A program made the position numbers and the translations under genes. Source: Diaminobutyricibacter sp. McL0608 (GTDB taxonomy: Bacteria > Actinomycetota > Actinomycetes > Actinomycetales > Microbacteriaceae). From it: a stretch of DNA of 64,000 nt. This document shows, piece by piece, positions 36,986 through 46,619 of the stretch; the stretch's first letter is position 1, and every line of letters starts with the position of its first letter. Where the stretch lies: positions 2,480,001 to 2,544,000 of the forward strand of contig NZ_CP154826.1 in the NCBI RefSeq assembly GCF_039613825.1, read 5' to 3'. The notes beneath the pieces are model-generated. The model was not told where the DNA came from. It did not search any database and saw nothing but the letters and a program-made list of their open reading frames with translations.

Positions 36986-37764
36986 GAGGTTTCACGCACG
37001 CTGGGTTCGGGAACGTCGCCGGCCGGTTCGGCGATTCCGAGGTCGATGAGCCGATCGAGTCCGACGGTCACGCCCCTGGCGGTCGAAGCGGCGCGGATCC
37101 CCAGGAGGATGCCCGCCTCATAGGCGCTCGAACCGATCGTGTCGTGCAGGATGGTGAGCGTCTCCCCTTCGCCGCCGAGGATGACCTCCTGGCGGGCCAC
37201 GACGCCGCGCATGCGCAGGCTGTGGATGGGGACGCTGGCGACCTGCTGGCCGCGGGCGCGCTGGTCGGTGCGGGGAGCATCCACCGGTCCGCGTGACGCG
37301 CGTGCCGCACCGATCAGTTCGGCAGTGCGCACGGCCGTTCCCGACGGCGAATCGACTTTGTCGGGGCCGTGGGTCTCGATGATCTCGATCGAATCGAAGA
37401 ACCGTGCGGCGACCGAGGCGAAGGCCGTGCCGAGCGCGGAACCGAGAGAGAAGTTCGGAACGACGACCGCCCCGACCTCTCCACGCTCGGCAACCCGGCG
37501 CTCGAGGTCGACGATGCGGTCGGCCGCCCAGCCTGACGTGCCGACGAGCACGTTGATGCCGTTCTCCACTGCGAAGTGCACGATACCCGGGCTCACCGCC
37601 GGGAGCGTCATGTCGACCAGGAGATCCGCGCCGATCATCGCTTCGAGCGGCGTGCGCGAATCGAGCGCTGCGAACAGTTCGAGATCGTCGGCCGACTCGA
37701 TGAGCCTGACGGCCACGGAACCGAGTTTTCCGGTCGCACCAGCGACGGCCACGCGAATAGTCAC
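36982..37764 (-). CDS. dapB: 4-hydroxy-tetrahydrodipicolinate reductase
   Basis: DapB reduces the DapA product with NAD(P)H. The 260-residue protein has the dinucleotide loop VAGATGKLGSVAVRL and the substrate-binding KVDSPSGTAVR. The region usually read as HHxxK appears as THGPDK, keeping the first His and the Lys but changing the second His to Gly. It is divergent from the GNAT gene at 37808. Confidence 0.93.
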   Translation of the reverse strand: MTIRVAVAGATGKLGSVAVRLIESADDLELFAALDSRTPLEAMIGADLLVDMTLPAVSPGIVHFAVENGINVLVGTSGWAADRIVDLERRVAERGEVGAVVVPNFSLGSALGTAFASVAARFFDSIEIIETHGPDKVDSPSGTAVRTAELIGAARASRGPVDAPRTDQRARGQQVASVPIHSLRMRGVVARQEVILGGEGETLTILHDTIGSSAYEAGILLGIRAASTARGVTVGLDRLIDLGIAEPAGDVPEPSVRETS

Positions 37765-37807
37765 CCGTCCAATCTAGATGATCACGCGGGCGATCTAGGC
37801 TGGGGGG

Positions 37808-38308
37808 ATGGTGTCTTACGCCGACGTCCCCGTCACCGACCCGACAGCCCACCGGATGCTCGCCGCCTATTTCCAGGAGCGCGCGGCGGGGTTCCCAGCC
37901 CAGCTGGGCGCGTACCGCACGGCGTTCCCAGACCCCGAGCAGTTCATCCCCCCGGCCGGGGTCTTCCTTGTCGCCCACGATGAAGACGACAACCCGGCCG
38001 GCTGCGGCGGGGTGCGAAGCCTCGCTGCCGAGACGCGGGCGGATGCGGGCCCGGTAGCCGGCCATCGGGTGCGCTACGAGATCAAGCACCTCTGGATCGA
38101 ACCCGCCCATCGCGGGCTCGGGCTCGGACGCGCGATCCTCAACGAACTCGAGGATCGAGCACGAGGTTTCGGCGCTACCGAGGTCGTGCTCGACACCAAT
38201 TCGAGCCTCGAAGCCGCCGGCGGACTGTACCGGTCGAGCGGGTACGAGCCGATCGAGCCGTACAACGACAACCCGAACGCGACCGACTGGTTCCGCAAGA
38301 CGCTCTGA
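37808..38308 (+). CDS. GNAT family N-acetyltransferase
   Basis: The 166-residue protein has strand four followed by the acetyl-CoA loop RGLGLGRAILNELE (about 100-113) and a C-terminal YRSSGYEPIEPYNDNPNATDWF, which is typical of the small-molecule acyltransferase group near phosphinothricin-type enzymes. The substrate is unknown. It is divergent from dapB by 43 nt. Confidence 0.85.
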   Translation: MVSYADVPVTDPTAHRMLAAYFQERAAGFPAQLGAYRTAFPDPEQFIPPAGVFLVAHDEDDNPAGCGGVRSLAAETRADAGPVAGHRVRYEIKHLWIEPAHRGLGLGRAILNELEDRARGFGATEVVLDTNSSLEAAGGLYRSSGYEPIEPYNDNPNATDWFRKTL

Positions 38309-38332
38309 GGCCGGCGGGGTTGCGAGGCCGGC
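38309..38332. terminator. Possible bidirectional hairpin between convergent genes
   Basis: The gap repeats GAGGCCGGC and can pair GCCGGC at 38310-38315 with GCCGGC at 38327-38332. It lies exactly between the two stop codons. The stem is short and lacks T-runs. Confidence 0.35.
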
Positions 38333-38935
38333 TCAGACGGGCTGGAGTTCCGGGAGGCCGGTGCGCAGCTCGACCGGCAGGTGGCCCAGGTCGTTGTGGA
38401 CCACGAGAACCGGCGGCTTCGCCGAACGGACCCGGATGATCGTGAGACCGCAGTGGGCCTGGTTGAGGCCCAGCCAGCGCCAATCCGGAGCATCGAAGAC
38501 CTGCCGCACGAACCATCCGATGACGAAGTTGTGGGTGACGAGCAGGTCGTGCCGGTCGGCACGCGCCGGAGTCAGGAACTCATTGACGGCATCATCCATC
38601 TGGGCGCGCCCCGCCTCGATCTCAGCCGGGGTGACGGCGCCGAAGAACGAATCGAACGCCTTCGGCATGTCCGGGGTCGGACCGGACGGGATGCAGTCGA
38701 AGAGCAGGCTGGACGGTTCCGGGGTGAGCGCCGGCATCCGCTCCGCCATGATCGCCGCTGTCTCGGCCGCGCGCTTCAGCGGCGAGTGGTACATCGAGGT
38801 GAACGGGATGCCTCCGAGCCGCTCGGCGATGAGGTGCGCCTGACGCTTGCCCCGCGCTGAGAGCGGGCCGTCCGGCAGACCGTGTTCGGCATCCTGCTGC
38901 TCGCCATGGCGAACGAGGTAGAGATAATGCGGCAC
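38333..38935 (-). CDS. Histidine phosphatase family protein
   Basis: The 200-residue protein has the phosphohistidine motif LVRHGEQ at 7-13, the second acid/His part VTHNFVIGWFVRQVF, and the SPLKRAAETAAIM loop. It resembles phosphoglycerate-mutase-like phosphatases rather than true glycolytic mutases, being shorter. The substrate is unknown. Confidence 0.88.
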   Translation of the reverse strand: MPHYLYLVRHGEQQDAEHGLPDGPLSARGKRQAHLIAERLGGIPFTSMYHSPLKRAAETAAIMAERMPALTPEPSSLLFDCIPSGPTPDMPKAFDSFFGAVTPAEIEAGRAQMDDAVNEFLTPARADRHDLLVTHNFVIGWFVRQVFDAPDWRWLGLNQAHCGLTIIRVRSAKPPVLVVHNDLGHLPVELRTGLPELQPV

Positions 38936-38976
38936 CGTAAACCCTTCCGGTGGTTCCTGTGATGAGGGAGCTGGGA

Positions 38977-40353
38977 TCAGGACGTGAGCGAAGTGAACAT
39001 GTCGTCGTCGACACTGCCGACAGCGGCGACCGTCACGTCACGGGACGCGAGGTCGACCGCCAGGTCGCGCACGTCGTCGGGTGTGACGAGATGGAGCCGC
39101 CGGAGGCTCTCGTCGAGGTCGACGAACTCTCCGAGGGTGATCTCGGACCGGCCGAGGCGCGACATGCGGGTGTCGGAATCTTCGAGAGCGAGCGCTGCTC
39201 CCCCGGACAGCTGGCCGACGGCGCGCCTGAGCTCGTCCGCGGTCACCCCGCCCGACGCCATCCGGTGCAGTTCGGCGAGCATCAGCTCGGCGACCTGGGT
39301 GGCCTTCGACGGCGCACAACCGGCGTACAGGCCGAAGATGCCTGCGTCGGAGTACGCACCAGAGAACGAGTAGACGGCGTAGGCGAGGCCACGCTTCTCC
39401 CTGACCTCCTGGAACAGGCGGCTCGACATGCCGCCGCCGAGGATGGAGTTGAGGACGCCCATCGTCACCCGACGCTCGTCGGTCGCGACCAGCCCGGGCA
39501 CGCCGATCAGGAGGTTGGCCTGCTCGATGGGACGCTCGACCGTCACGATCGCCTTGCCCCTGCGGATCTCGGCCGGGGTGCTGGCGCGACGCGGGACCGG
39601 GGAGGAGGCGACGCTCAGGTTCCAGCCGGCAGCCACGAGCGCGCGTTCGACGTCGGCGACCAACAGGTCGTGGTCGACCGCTCCGGCAGCCGTGATCACG
39701 AGGTCCTGGGGGCGGTAGTTGGCGCGGTAATGCTCCAGCACGGCGTCGCGCGAGGCTGCGCGGATGGTCGCAGGGCTCCCACCGATCGGGCGTCCCAGCG
39801 GATGATCGCCCAGCACCGCTTCGAAGAACCGCTCGTTCGCGACGTCGGACGGATCGTCTTCGGCCATCGACAGCTCTTCGAGGATCACACCGCGCTCGTT
39901 CTCGAACTCGGTCGGGTCGAGCAACGACGAGGTCAGCATGTCGGTGATGACCTCGACGGCCATCGGAAGGTCGCGATCCTGCACCTTGGCGTAGTAGCAG
40001 GTGTATTCCTTGGCGGTCATCGCGTTGTGCTCGCCGCCGACCGAGTCGAACGAGATTGCGATGTCCAGGGCGGTGCGCGTGGGAGTGCCCTTGAAGAGCA
40101 GGTGCTCGAGGAAATGCGTCGAGCCGAAGGTGGCAGGGCGCCCTTCCGAGCCTTCGTTCGGGCGTTCAGCGGGAGTCTCGTCACGGGAGCCGACGGCGAC
40201 CCAGTAGCCGATCGTGGCGCTGCGGGAGCCGGGAACGTGCTCGCTCAGGATTCGCACTCCGCTGGGGAGGATGGTTCGGCGGACCAGCGCCTCGCCGGAT
40301 GCGGCGAAAGAGAGGTCGGCCAGACCGAGGGGGAGGTCGACTGCGCTGTTCAT
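38977..40353 (-). CDS. M16 family zinc peptidase (PepR/pitrilysin-like)
   Basis: The 458-residue peptidase has the inverted zinc motif HxxEH at His80, Glu83, His84 (HFLEHLLFKG) and a distal Glu in ERGVILEELSM. The second half is the inactive M16 repeat with RLFQEVREKRGLAYAVYSF. I start it at ATG 40353; a GTG at 40362 is also possible. In most actinobacteria this gene directly follows pnp; here pnp is 15 kb upstream. Confidence 0.92.
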   Translation of the reverse strand: MNSAVDLPLGLADLSFAASGEALVRRTILPSGVRILSEHVPGSRSATIGYWVAVGSRDETPAERPNEGSEGRPATFGSTHFLEHLLFKGTPTRTALDIAISFDSVGGEHNAMTAKEYTCYYAKVQDRDLPMAVEVITDMLTSSLLDPTEFENERGVILEELSMAEDDPSDVANERFFEAVLGDHPLGRPIGGSPATIRAASRDAVLEHYRANYRPQDLVITAAGAVDHDLLVADVERALVAAGWNLSVASSPVPRRASTPAEIRRGKAIVTVERPIEQANLLIGVPGLVATDERRVTMGVLNSILGGGMSSRLFQEVREKRGLAYAVYSFSGAYSDAGIFGLYAGCAPSKATQVAELMLAELHRMASGGVTADELRRAVGQLSGGAALALEDSDTRMSRLGRSEITLGEFVDLDESLRRLHLVTPDDVRDLAVDLASRDVTVAAVGSVDDDMFTSLTS

Positions 40354-40411
40354 CCCCTCCACCCTACGCCAGCGGATATGGACTCGCTGTGACTTTTCAA
40401 CTGGAGGACAA

Positions 40412-40438
40412 ACAGACTGGTCTGTCTATGTATATACT
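40412..40438 (+). promoter_or_regulatory. TetR-type operator next to a promoter -10
   Basis: ACAGAC-TG-GTCTGT at 40412-40425 is an inverted repeat with 6-bp arms. It lies just before TATACT at 40433-40438, a near-consensus -10, and covers the place of the -35. The 178-nt gap also faces the M16 gene. Autorepression of the TetR gene that follows is the simplest reading. Confidence 0.6.
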
Positions 40439-40540
40439 GACCTGACGTACAACGCAGGTGACGAAACCCCAAAACGTCACGTGCCCCACCGTTAAGATGA
40501 AGCCGACCCGAACGCTTCACGAGAAAAGGAGTTGCGCCGG

Positions 40541-41125
40541 ATGGTCGCAAGTGCCCGTTCGACCATCCGGCCGCCCGCTCCCGCGAAACTGAAGATCCTG
40601 GCTACAGCCGACGAGCTCTTCTATTCAGAAGGGATCCACACCGTCGGTGTGGATCGCATCATCGCGGGCGCCCGAGTCACCAAGGCGACGTTCTACAAGC
40701 ACTTCCGCTCGAAGGACTTGCTGATCATCGCCTACGTCGAGGGGCGCGACCGCCAGATCCGCGAGTGGTTCGACGAGAAGGAGCGCACGCTCAAAGATCC
40801 GCGCGCTGTCGTGCGGGCGCTCGTCGACGAGATCAGTGTCGAAGCCGTCCGGCCGGGATTCCGTGGTGACCCCTTCATCAACGCTGCGGCCCAGTTCGCC
40901 GACCCCAACCATCCGGTCCGCATCGCGGTCACAGCACACCGCGACTGGTATGCGCACCGCATCGAGGAACTGTTCCGTCAGATCGGGCACCCGCACCCGG
41001 GTGACGCCGCCGACGACCTCATCCTGGCGCGCGACGGCGCTCTCGCCGGCGGCTACGTCGGCGACTCGATCGCTGCGAGTGCCGCGCTGCACCGCTCGTC
41101 GGAGCGGCTCCTCTCCGAGGCGTGA
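40541..41125 (+). CDS. TetR/AcrR family regulator
   Basis: The 194-residue regulator has an N-terminal helix-turn-helix (about 15-60, with VDRIIAGARVTKATFYKHFRSKDLLI) and a helical ligand domain. AAAGGA at 40525-40530 supports ATG 40541 rather than TTG 40532. It is convergent with the aldo/keto reductase gene. The ligand is unknown; neighbouring genes suggest redox or acyl compounds, but weakly. Confidence 0.88.
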   Translation: MVASARSTIRPPAPAKLKILATADELFYSEGIHTVGVDRIIAGARVTKATFYKHFRSKDLLIIAYVEGRDRQIREWFDEKERTLKDPRAVVRALVDEISVEAVRPGFRGDPFINAAAQFADPNHPVRIAVTAHRDWYAHRIEELFRQIGHPHPGDAADDLILARDGALAGGYVGDSIAASAALHRSSERLLSEA

Positions 41126-41225
41126 CCCGCTGCGCTGCTCCTGCGGCGCACGCCCCCGCGGCGCGTCTGCGGCGGTTCGTTATGTCTGCACCCGGCTCGC
41201 GCATGGGCAGACTTTCCGAACACAC

Positions 41226-41298
41226 GCAGACACGATGAACACGCGCTGAAGCGACCAACGCCTTCAGACGCGAGGAAAGTGTGCAGACACGACGAACA
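41226..41298. repeat. Imperfect 16-bp direct repeat in a convergent gap
   Basis: GCAGACACGATGAACA (41226-41241) and GCAGACACGACGAACA (41283-41298) differ by one base. The 208-nt gap 41126-41333 between the TetR and aldo/keto reductase stops also holds several GGC/GCG-rich runs. I found no gene in it. Confidence 0.6.
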
Positions 41299-41333
41299 GC
41301 GTTAGCGCAGGGCGGCTGCGCGAACGCGTCCCG

Positions 41334-42395
41334 CTACTCGGAGACGCGGTCGAGTTCGAGCATCTGGGCGCGGGTGAGCCGGATGGCCGCAGCGGCCATG
41401 AGGGCTTCCACCTGCTCGGGACGACTCGCGCTCGCGACCGGGGCGACGATGCTGCGCTTGGCGAGCAGCCAGGCCAGGGCGATGCTCGCGACGGTCGACT
41501 CGTGTTCGCGCGCGACCCGGTCGAGCACGGACAGCACGCGCTGACCGCGCCGGTTGACGTATTCTGCCGCGCGGACGCTCCTCGCCCCAGCCTTCAGGTC
41601 GTCCTTCGAACGGTACTTGCCGGTGAGGAACCCGTTGGCCAGTGCGTAGCAGGGCATGACGGCCAGCCCCTGGGCGGACGCGACGATGCGCAGGTCGCTC
41701 TCGAACTCGGCACGGTGCACGAGGTTGTAGTGCGGCTCGATCGCGACGAACTTCGGCAGCCCCGTCGATGACAGGATGCGCGCTTCGATGAGCCGGTCGG
41801 CCGAGAAGTTGGAGGCGCCGAGGTAGCGCACCTTGCCGGACTCGATCAGCCATTCGACGGTGGCGAGGCTGTCTTCGAGCGGAACGGACAGGTCGTCGTC
41901 GTGGAAGTAGAGCAGGTCGATGTGGTCGGTCTGCAGGCGCTCGAGCGAGGCCTCGACCGCCCGGACGATACTCACGGACCCGAGGCCGTGGTTGTCCTGG
42001 TGACGGCCGACCTTGGTCGCGATGACCACCGCGTCGCGATTGCGTCGCTCCTGCATCCAGCGCCCGATGAGCACTTCGCTGCGACCTCCGACGTAGCTGT
42101 CGGCGGTGTCGACGAAGTTGCCGCCGAGCTGCGCGTAGCGGTCGAGGATGTTCAGCGAGGTCTCGCTGTCGGCGGTCCAGCCGAAGACGCTCGCGCCGAG
42201 CGCCAGAGGATAGACGGCCAGATCGGTCTCGCCGATACGCCGCGGTGCGACGATCGAGAGCGGGCCGGTGAGCTCCAGGGCCGGATCGAAAACGGGAAGC
42301 GCGGACGTCTCGACGCGCTCGTCAGCGTTCGTCCCGGCGGCCTTCGCAGCCCGGGAAGAGTGGTCGCGCAAGCGCAACGGCAGCAGCTGTGCCAT
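41334..42395 (-). CDS. Aldo/keto reductase
   Basis: The 353-residue NADPH-dependent oxidoreductase has the family tetrad region: Asp and Tyr in NFVDTADSYVGGRSEVLIG, Lys in VVIATKVGRH, and HDDDLSVPLEDSL where the His is expected (YFHDDD). The first 50 residues are an extra N-terminal lead before RRIGETDLAVYPLALG. ATG 42395 has GGGAGGGG directly before it. The substrate is not known. Confidence 0.87.
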   Translation of the reverse strand: MAQLLPLRLRDHSSRAAKAAGTNADERVETSALPVFDPALELTGPLSIVAPRRIGETDLAVYPLALGASVFGWTADSETSLNILDRYAQLGGNFVDTADSYVGGRSEVLIGRWMQERRNRDAVVIATKVGRHQDNHGLGSVSIVRAVEASLERLQTDHIDLLYFHDDDLSVPLEDSLATVEWLIESGKVRYLGASNFSADRLIEARILSSTGLPKFVAIEPHYNLVHRAEFESDLRIVASAQGLAVMPCYALANGFLTGKYRSKDDLKAGARSVRAAEYVNRRGQRVLSVLDRVAREHESTVASIALAWLLAKRSIVAPVASASRPEQVEALMAAAAIRLTRAQMLELDRVSE

Positions 42396-42663
42396 ATCCC
42401 CTCCCGGTCGTGCCTTGCCATCCCCGATTCGACTCGAGGACGTGAACCCCCCTGTCACGTACTTGCAGCGTACGACATGCCACCGACGCGGCCCGGGCAA
42501 TCCGGTGAACTGTTACACAAGTTTGGATCACAGTTTGATTACGATGCGGCGCGGTGTCCCCCGAGCAGGTCACACGGCATTTCCGTCGACGACGCGAGCC
42601 CTCACAGGCAGGTTAACGCTGTGATCGTCGGAACCGCGCGAAGCCACGCGCGGACGTGCCAAG
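42396..42663 (-). other. Gap between the leucine operon end and the aldo/keto reductase gene
   Basis: This 268-nt stretch has no gene I can support. It holds the hairpin at 42634-42653 near one end and, at about 42500-42545, an AT-richer patch (TTACACAAGTTTGGATCACAG on the plus strand) that may include the promoter of the aldo/keto reductase. No clear -10/-35 pair could be fixed. Confidence 0.5.
42634..42653 (-). terminator. Hairpin ending the leucine-degradation operon
   Basis: CCGCGCG and CGCGCGG pair over a six-base loop, 11 nt after the stop codon of the CitE-like gene. The stem is perfect but there is no T-run. Confidence 0.5.
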
Positions 42664-43473
42664 TCAGCTTCCAGCGCGTCGAAGAACCGTCTCGGCGTGA
42701 CGCAGCACAGGGCCGTCGACCATGTGCCCGCGGAAGCGGAAGACCCCTGACTGCTCCCCCGCCGCCGCCAGGAGGTCGCGGGCGAACGCGACCTCCTCGT
42801 CGGACGGCCGGTACGCCGCCCGGATCACATCCACCTGCCCCGGGTGGATGCACGCCGTCGCCGCGAATCCGACAGCGGACGCGTCTTCGGCCTCCGCCGC
42901 GAGCCCGCCGAGGTCGCCGATGTCGACATGGACGGTGTCGATCGCCGCCTTGCCCCACGCGCCCGCAGCGATCAGAACCGCCGACCGAGCGTGGACGGCG
43001 ACACTCCGGTAGCTCCCGTCGGCGTGCCGGCTCGCGGTGCCGCCGAGGGATGCGACCAGATCCTCCGCGCCCCACATCAGCGCGATGACGCCGCCCGTCG
43101 ACGCGAGGTCACCGGCCGCCAGCACTCCGGCCGCCGTCTCGCACAGCGCGATCACCCGCAGGCCGTCGAGCGCGGCGAAGTCCGACACGCGCTCCGCCTT
43201 CGCGAGCATCACAGTGCGGTACGGACTCGCACGCACTGCCTGAACATCCGCCACGTGGTCCAGGGTCCCAGCGGGGTTGACCCGCACGATCACCCGCGCG
43301 GGATCCAGCCCGGAGGCGAGCAGCGCCTCGCGAGCAGCAGGCCGCGCGCCGGGATCGACGGCGTCCTCGAGGTCGATGATGACCGCATCCGCCCGCTCGA
43401 GCGCCTTGGCGTACCTGTCGGGCCGATCGGCCGGGCAGAAGAGGAGCGCGGGGCCCCACGGGAGGTCGGTCAT
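42664..43473 (-). CDS. CitE-like lyase, likely (R)-3-hydroxy-3-methylglutaryl-CoA lyase
   Basis: The 269-residue HpcH/HpaI-family lyase has the acidic metal site (Glu in ALCETAAGV, Asp in MWGAEDLVASLGG), the VIIDLEDAV strand and the ACIHPGQV loop. There are no citrate lyase alpha or gamma genes, so it is not part of citrate lyase. In M. tuberculosis the syntenic Rv2498c is a beta-hydroxyacyl-CoA lyase that splits (R)-HMG-CoA and citramalyl-CoA. Here it closes a seven-gene operon that has no other HMG-CoA lyase. Its start overlaps the MaoC stop by four bases. Confidence 0.85.
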   Translation of the reverse strand: MTDLPWGPALLFCPADRPDRYAKALERADAVIIDLEDAVDPGARPAAREALLASGLDPARVIVRVNPAGTLDHVADVQAVRASPYRTVMLAKAERVSDFAALDGLRVIALCETAAGVLAAGDLASTGGVIALMWGAEDLVASLGGTASRHADGSYRSVAVHARSAVLIAAGAWGKAAIDTVHVDIGDLGGLAAEAEDASAVGFAATACIHPGQVDVIRAAYRPSDEEVAFARDLLAAAGEQSGVFRFRGHMVDGPVLRHAETVLRRAGS

Positions 43474-43958
43474 GCGTTGCCTGCCGCATCATGCGCTTCG
43501 CGGGTCCACACGAGCGCGGAGCGCGTCGCCTTCGCGACGATGACGCCATCCTGGTTGCGACCGGTGTGCTCCATCGTCACGATGCCCTGGCCGGGCCGCG
43601 ACGACGAGAGCCGCTTACCCGTCACCACCGTCTCCGAGTACAACGTGTCGCCGTGGAACAGTGGATGCGGGAATGAGACGTCGCTGAACCCCAGGTTGGC
43701 CACGATCGTCCCCTGGGTGAGCTGGGTGACGGATGCGCCCACAATGGTCGAGAGGGTGAACATCGAATTCATCAGGCGCTGCCCGAACGGCTGCGTCGCC
43801 GCCCAGGCCGCATCGAGGTGGAGTGCCTGGCTGTTCATCGTCAGGGTCGTGAACAGCACGTTGTCGGTCTCGGTGACCGTGCGGCCCGGTCGGTGGAGGT
43901 ACCGCGTGTCCAGGTCGAACTCTTCGAAGTAGAGTCCCCGCTGCTCGACGTTCTTCAC
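43470..43958 (-). CDS. MaoC-like (R)-specific enoyl-CoA hydratase
   Basis: This 162-residue hot-dog protein has [18 protein letters not shown] (about 42-59), the form found in mesaconyl-CoA and itaconyl-CoA hydratases rather than the classical GDxNPLH. In M. tuberculosis the homologous position is Rv2499c. By context it should hydrate 3-methylglutaconyl-CoA to (R)-HMG-CoA before the CitE-like lyase. Overlaps of four bases on both sides couple it to scoB and the lyase gene. Confidence 0.85.
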   Translation of the reverse strand: MKNVEQRGLYFEEFDLDTRYLHRPGRTVTETDNVLFTTLTMNSQALHLDAAWAATQPFGQRLMNSMFTLSTIVGASVTQLTQGTIVANLGFSDVSFPHPLFHGDTLYSETVVTGKRLSSSRPGQGIVTMEHTGRNQDGVIVAKATRSALVWTREAHDAAGNA

Positions 43959-44608
43959 GACAGCTCGATCCGGAGCGGAGCGCCAGTGGCCGCCACGATC
44001 TCATCGACGGTCACGCCGGGTGCCACCTCACGGAGCACCAGTTCGGACGCCCCGTCACCGGAGCGCTCGACGTCGATGACGGCGAGGTCGGTGATGATCC
44101 GGTCGACGCATCTGCGCCCGGTGAGCGGGAGGCTGCACTCGGTCAGGATCTTGGGCCGGCCCTCACGGTCGACGTGCTCCATCATCACGATCAGGCGCTT
44201 GGCGCCGAAGACGAGGTCCATGGCCCCGCCCATCCCTTTCACCATCTTGCCCGGGATCATCCAGTTGGCGAGGTCCCCGGCCTGCGACACCTCCATCGCG
44301 CCGAGAACGGCGAGGTCGACGTGCCCGCCCCGCACCATGCCGAACGAGTTCGACGAGTCGAAGAAGGCGGCGCCGCGATTGACGGTGACGGTCTCCTTTC
44401 CTGCGTTGATCAGGTCGGGGTCGACTGCGTCCTCCGCCGGGTACGGTCCGACGCCGAGGATCCCGTTCTCGGAGTGCAGGATGACCTCCACGCCGTCGGG
44501 GATGTAGTTCGGGATAAGAGTGGGCATCCCGATGCCCAGGTTGACGTACTGGCCGTTCTCGAGCTCGAGGGCGACACGCGCCGCCAATTCGTTGCGAGTG
44601 AGGCTCAT
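43955..44608 (-). CDS. scoB: 3-oxoacid CoA-transferase subunit B
   Basis: The 217-residue beta subunit has the catalytic glutamate region [14 protein letters not shown] (about residue 47) and the [18 protein letters not shown] opening. With ScoA it moves CoA from succinyl-CoA to acetoacetate, making the acetoacetate released by HMG-CoA cleavage usable. ATG 44608 overlaps the scoA stop by four bases. Confidence 0.93.
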   Translation of the reverse strand: MSLTRNELAARVALELENGQYVNLGIGMPTLIPNYIPDGVEVILHSENGILGVGPYPAEDAVDPDLINAGKETVTVNRGAAFFDSSNSFGMVRGGHVDLAVLGAMEVSQAGDLANWMIPGKMVKGMGGAMDLVFGAKRLIVMMEHVDREGRPKILTECSLPLTGRRCVDRIITDLAVIDVERSGDGASELVLREVAPGVTVDEIVAATGAPLRIELS

Positions 44609-45372
44609 GAGCGGCTCCCATCGGCCAGTGCGACCGTTCGCCGCTCGATGCGCTTCTCGGTGTCGGCGGCGAGGACGACTCGCTGCACGAAGATGCCCGG
44701 GGTGTGGATGCACTCCGGATCCAGGTCGCCGGCCTCGACGATCTCCTCGACCTCGGCGATGGTGATGCGACCCGCCATCGCCGCGAGCGGATTGAAATTC
44801 ATCGCCGCCGCATGGAAGACCAGGTTGCCGTAACGGTCGGCCTTCGCGGCATGCACCAGCGCGAAATCGGGGGTGACGGACCGCTCGAGCACGTAGTCGG
44901 CGCCGTCGAACGTGCGCACCTCCTTCGGCTCCGACGCGACCGCGACCGAGCCATCCGGGGCGTAGAGCCGCGGCAGCCCGCCCTCGCTGATCTGGGTGCC
45001 GACACCCGCAGGCGTGTAGAACGCCGGAATGCCTGCGCCCCCGGCGCGGAGCTTCTCGGCGAGCGTCCCCTGGGGCGTCAGCTCGACCTCGAGCTCGCCG
45101 GAGAGGAACTGCCGCGCGAACTCCTTGTTCTCGCCCACGTAGGAGCTGACCATGCGATGGATGCGACGGTCGGCCAGGAGGATTCCCAGCCCCCAGTCGT
45201 CGACGCCGCAATTGTTGCTGACCACTTCGAGGTCCGTCGTCCCCCTCTCGTGCAGCGCCTGGATGAGCGCACTGGGGATGCCGCACAGCCCGAAGCCGCC
45301 GACGGCCAGCGACGCGCCGTCGGGGATGTCCGCGACCGCATCCGCGGCACTCGCCACCACCTTGTCGATCAT
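44605..45372 (-). CDS. scoA: 3-oxoacid CoA-transferase subunit A
   Basis: The 255-residue alpha subunit has the glycine-rich [17 protein letters not shown] and the [16 protein letters not shown] segment that binds CoA. It follows the acyl-CoA dehydrogenase gene by 38 nt on the same strand. The pair could also serve other beta-keto acids. Confidence 0.93.
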   Translation of the reverse strand: MIDKVVASAADAVADIPDGASLAVGGFGLCGIPSALIQALHERGTTDLEVVSNNCGVDDWGLGILLADRRIHRMVSSYVGENKEFARQFLSGELEVELTPQGTLAEKLRAGGAGIPAFYTPAGVGTQISEGGLPRLYAPDGSVAVASEPKEVRTFDGADYVLERSVTPDFALVHAAKADRYGNLVFHAAAMNFNPLAAMAGRITIAEVEEIVEAGDLDPECIHTPGIFVQRVVLAADTEKRIERRTVALADGSRS

Positions 45373-45410
45373 GGTCGATCTCCTCTTCTGCGTTGGAACC
45401 CTTCGGCGGG

Positions 45411-46619
45411 CTAGGCGTCGAAGCCGAGCGCCCGCGAGATGATCATCAGCTGCACCTCGGTCGTGCCTTCGCCGATCTCGAGGATCTTCGAGTCGCGGTA
45501 GTGGCGGGCGACCGGGTTCTCGTTCATGAATCCGTAGCCTCCGAAGATCTGGGTCGCGTCGCGCGCATTGTCCATCGCGGCCTCGCTACCCACCATCTTG
45601 GCGATCGAAGCCTCCATCTTGAAAGGCTTGCCTGCCATCATCTTGAAGACCGCGTCGTAGTACGCGAGACGCGCCGTGTGCACCCGGGCCTGCATCCGTG
45701 CGATCTTGAAGGCGATGTACTGGTTCGAGCCGATGGCGCGGCCGAACACGTTGCGCGACTTCGAGTAGCGGATGGCCTCCTCCAGGCATCCTTGCGCGGC
45801 GCCCGTGCAGAGCGCGGCGAATGCGATGCGGCCTTCGTCGAGGGTCTGGATGAAGTTCGCGAAGCCGCGGCCGCGCTCGCCGAGCAGGTTGGCCTCGGGC
45901 ACGCGCACGTCGGTGAGGGTCAGCGGGTGCGTGTCGGACGTGTGCCAGCCGACCTTGTCGTAGGACGGCTCCTGCACGAGCCCGGCCGTGGGCACGGGCA
46001 CCAGGATGGCCGAGAGCTCCTTCTTGATGCTGCCGTCGGGGCGGAGCTCCTCGCCGGTCACGGCGGTGATGGTGATCAGCCTGGTGATGTCGGTGCCGGA
46101 GTTCGTGATGAACTGCTTGGTGCCGTTGATGACCCACTGGCCGTCGCGGAGGACGGCGCTGGTCTTGGTGCCGGCCGCATCCGATCCGGCATCCGCCTCG
46201 GTGAGGCCGAACCCGGCGAGCGCTTTGCCGGCGGTGAGCATCGGCAGCCACTCGTTCCTCTGCGACTCGGTGCCGTTGCGGAAGACCGGCATGACACCCA
46301 GCCCGACGCCGGCCTCGAGGGTGACGCCGATGCTCTGGTCGACGCGGCCGAGCTGCTCGACGGCGAGACACAGGGAGAGGTAGTCCTTGCCCTGGCCACC
46401 GTACTCGACGGGGAACGGCAGACCGAAGAGGCCCATCTCGCCCATCTGGCCGATGATGTGGTACGGCAGGCTGCGCTTGGTGTCGTAGTCGTACGCCGCG
46501 GGAGCGACGACGTTGTCGGCGAAGTCACGCACCTCTGCGACGAGCTTCTTGTGGTCGTCGCTCAGCTCGAAGCCGGTGACCTCGGTGGCGGGCTCGGTTG
46601 CAGTCAATGTCATGGTCAT
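45411..46619 (-). CDS. Acyl-CoA dehydrogenase, probably isovaleryl-CoA
   Basis: The 402-residue flavoprotein has [17 protein letters not shown], the FAD/substrate segment ITNSGTDI, and the C-terminal [22 protein letters not shown] with the usual IGEGTTEVQ. In the leucine pathway this step makes 3-methylcrotonyl-CoA, the substrate of the carboxylase encoded just upstream. The isovaleryl specificity is inferred from the neighbours only; other short acyl chains are possible. ATG 46619 overlaps the carboxylase stop by four bases. Confidence 0.9.
   Translation of the reverse strand: MTMTLTATEPATEVTGFELSDDHKKLVAEVRDFADNVVAPAAYDYDTKRSLPYHIIGQMGEMGLFGLPFPVEYGGQGKDYLSLCLAVEQLGRVDQSIGVTLEAGVGLGVMPVFRNGTESQRNEWLPMLTAGKALAGFGLTEADAGSDAAGTKTSAVLRDGQWVINGTKQFITNSGTDITRLITITAVTGEELRPDGSIKKELSAILVPVPTAGLVQEPSYDKVGWHTSDTHPLTLTDVRVPEANLLGERGRGFANFIQTLDEGRIAFAALCTGAAQGCLEEAIRYSKSRNVFGRAIGSNQYIAFKIARMQARVHTARLAYYDAVFKMMAGKPFKMEASIAKMVGSEAAMDNARDATQIFGGYGFMNENPVARHYRDSKILEIGEGTTEVQLMIISRALGFDA

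Noticed and set aside
42664-43473. CitE-like gene as a subunit of citrate lyase
   Set aside because: Alpha, gamma and accessory cit genes are missing, and the operon context is leucine breakdown.
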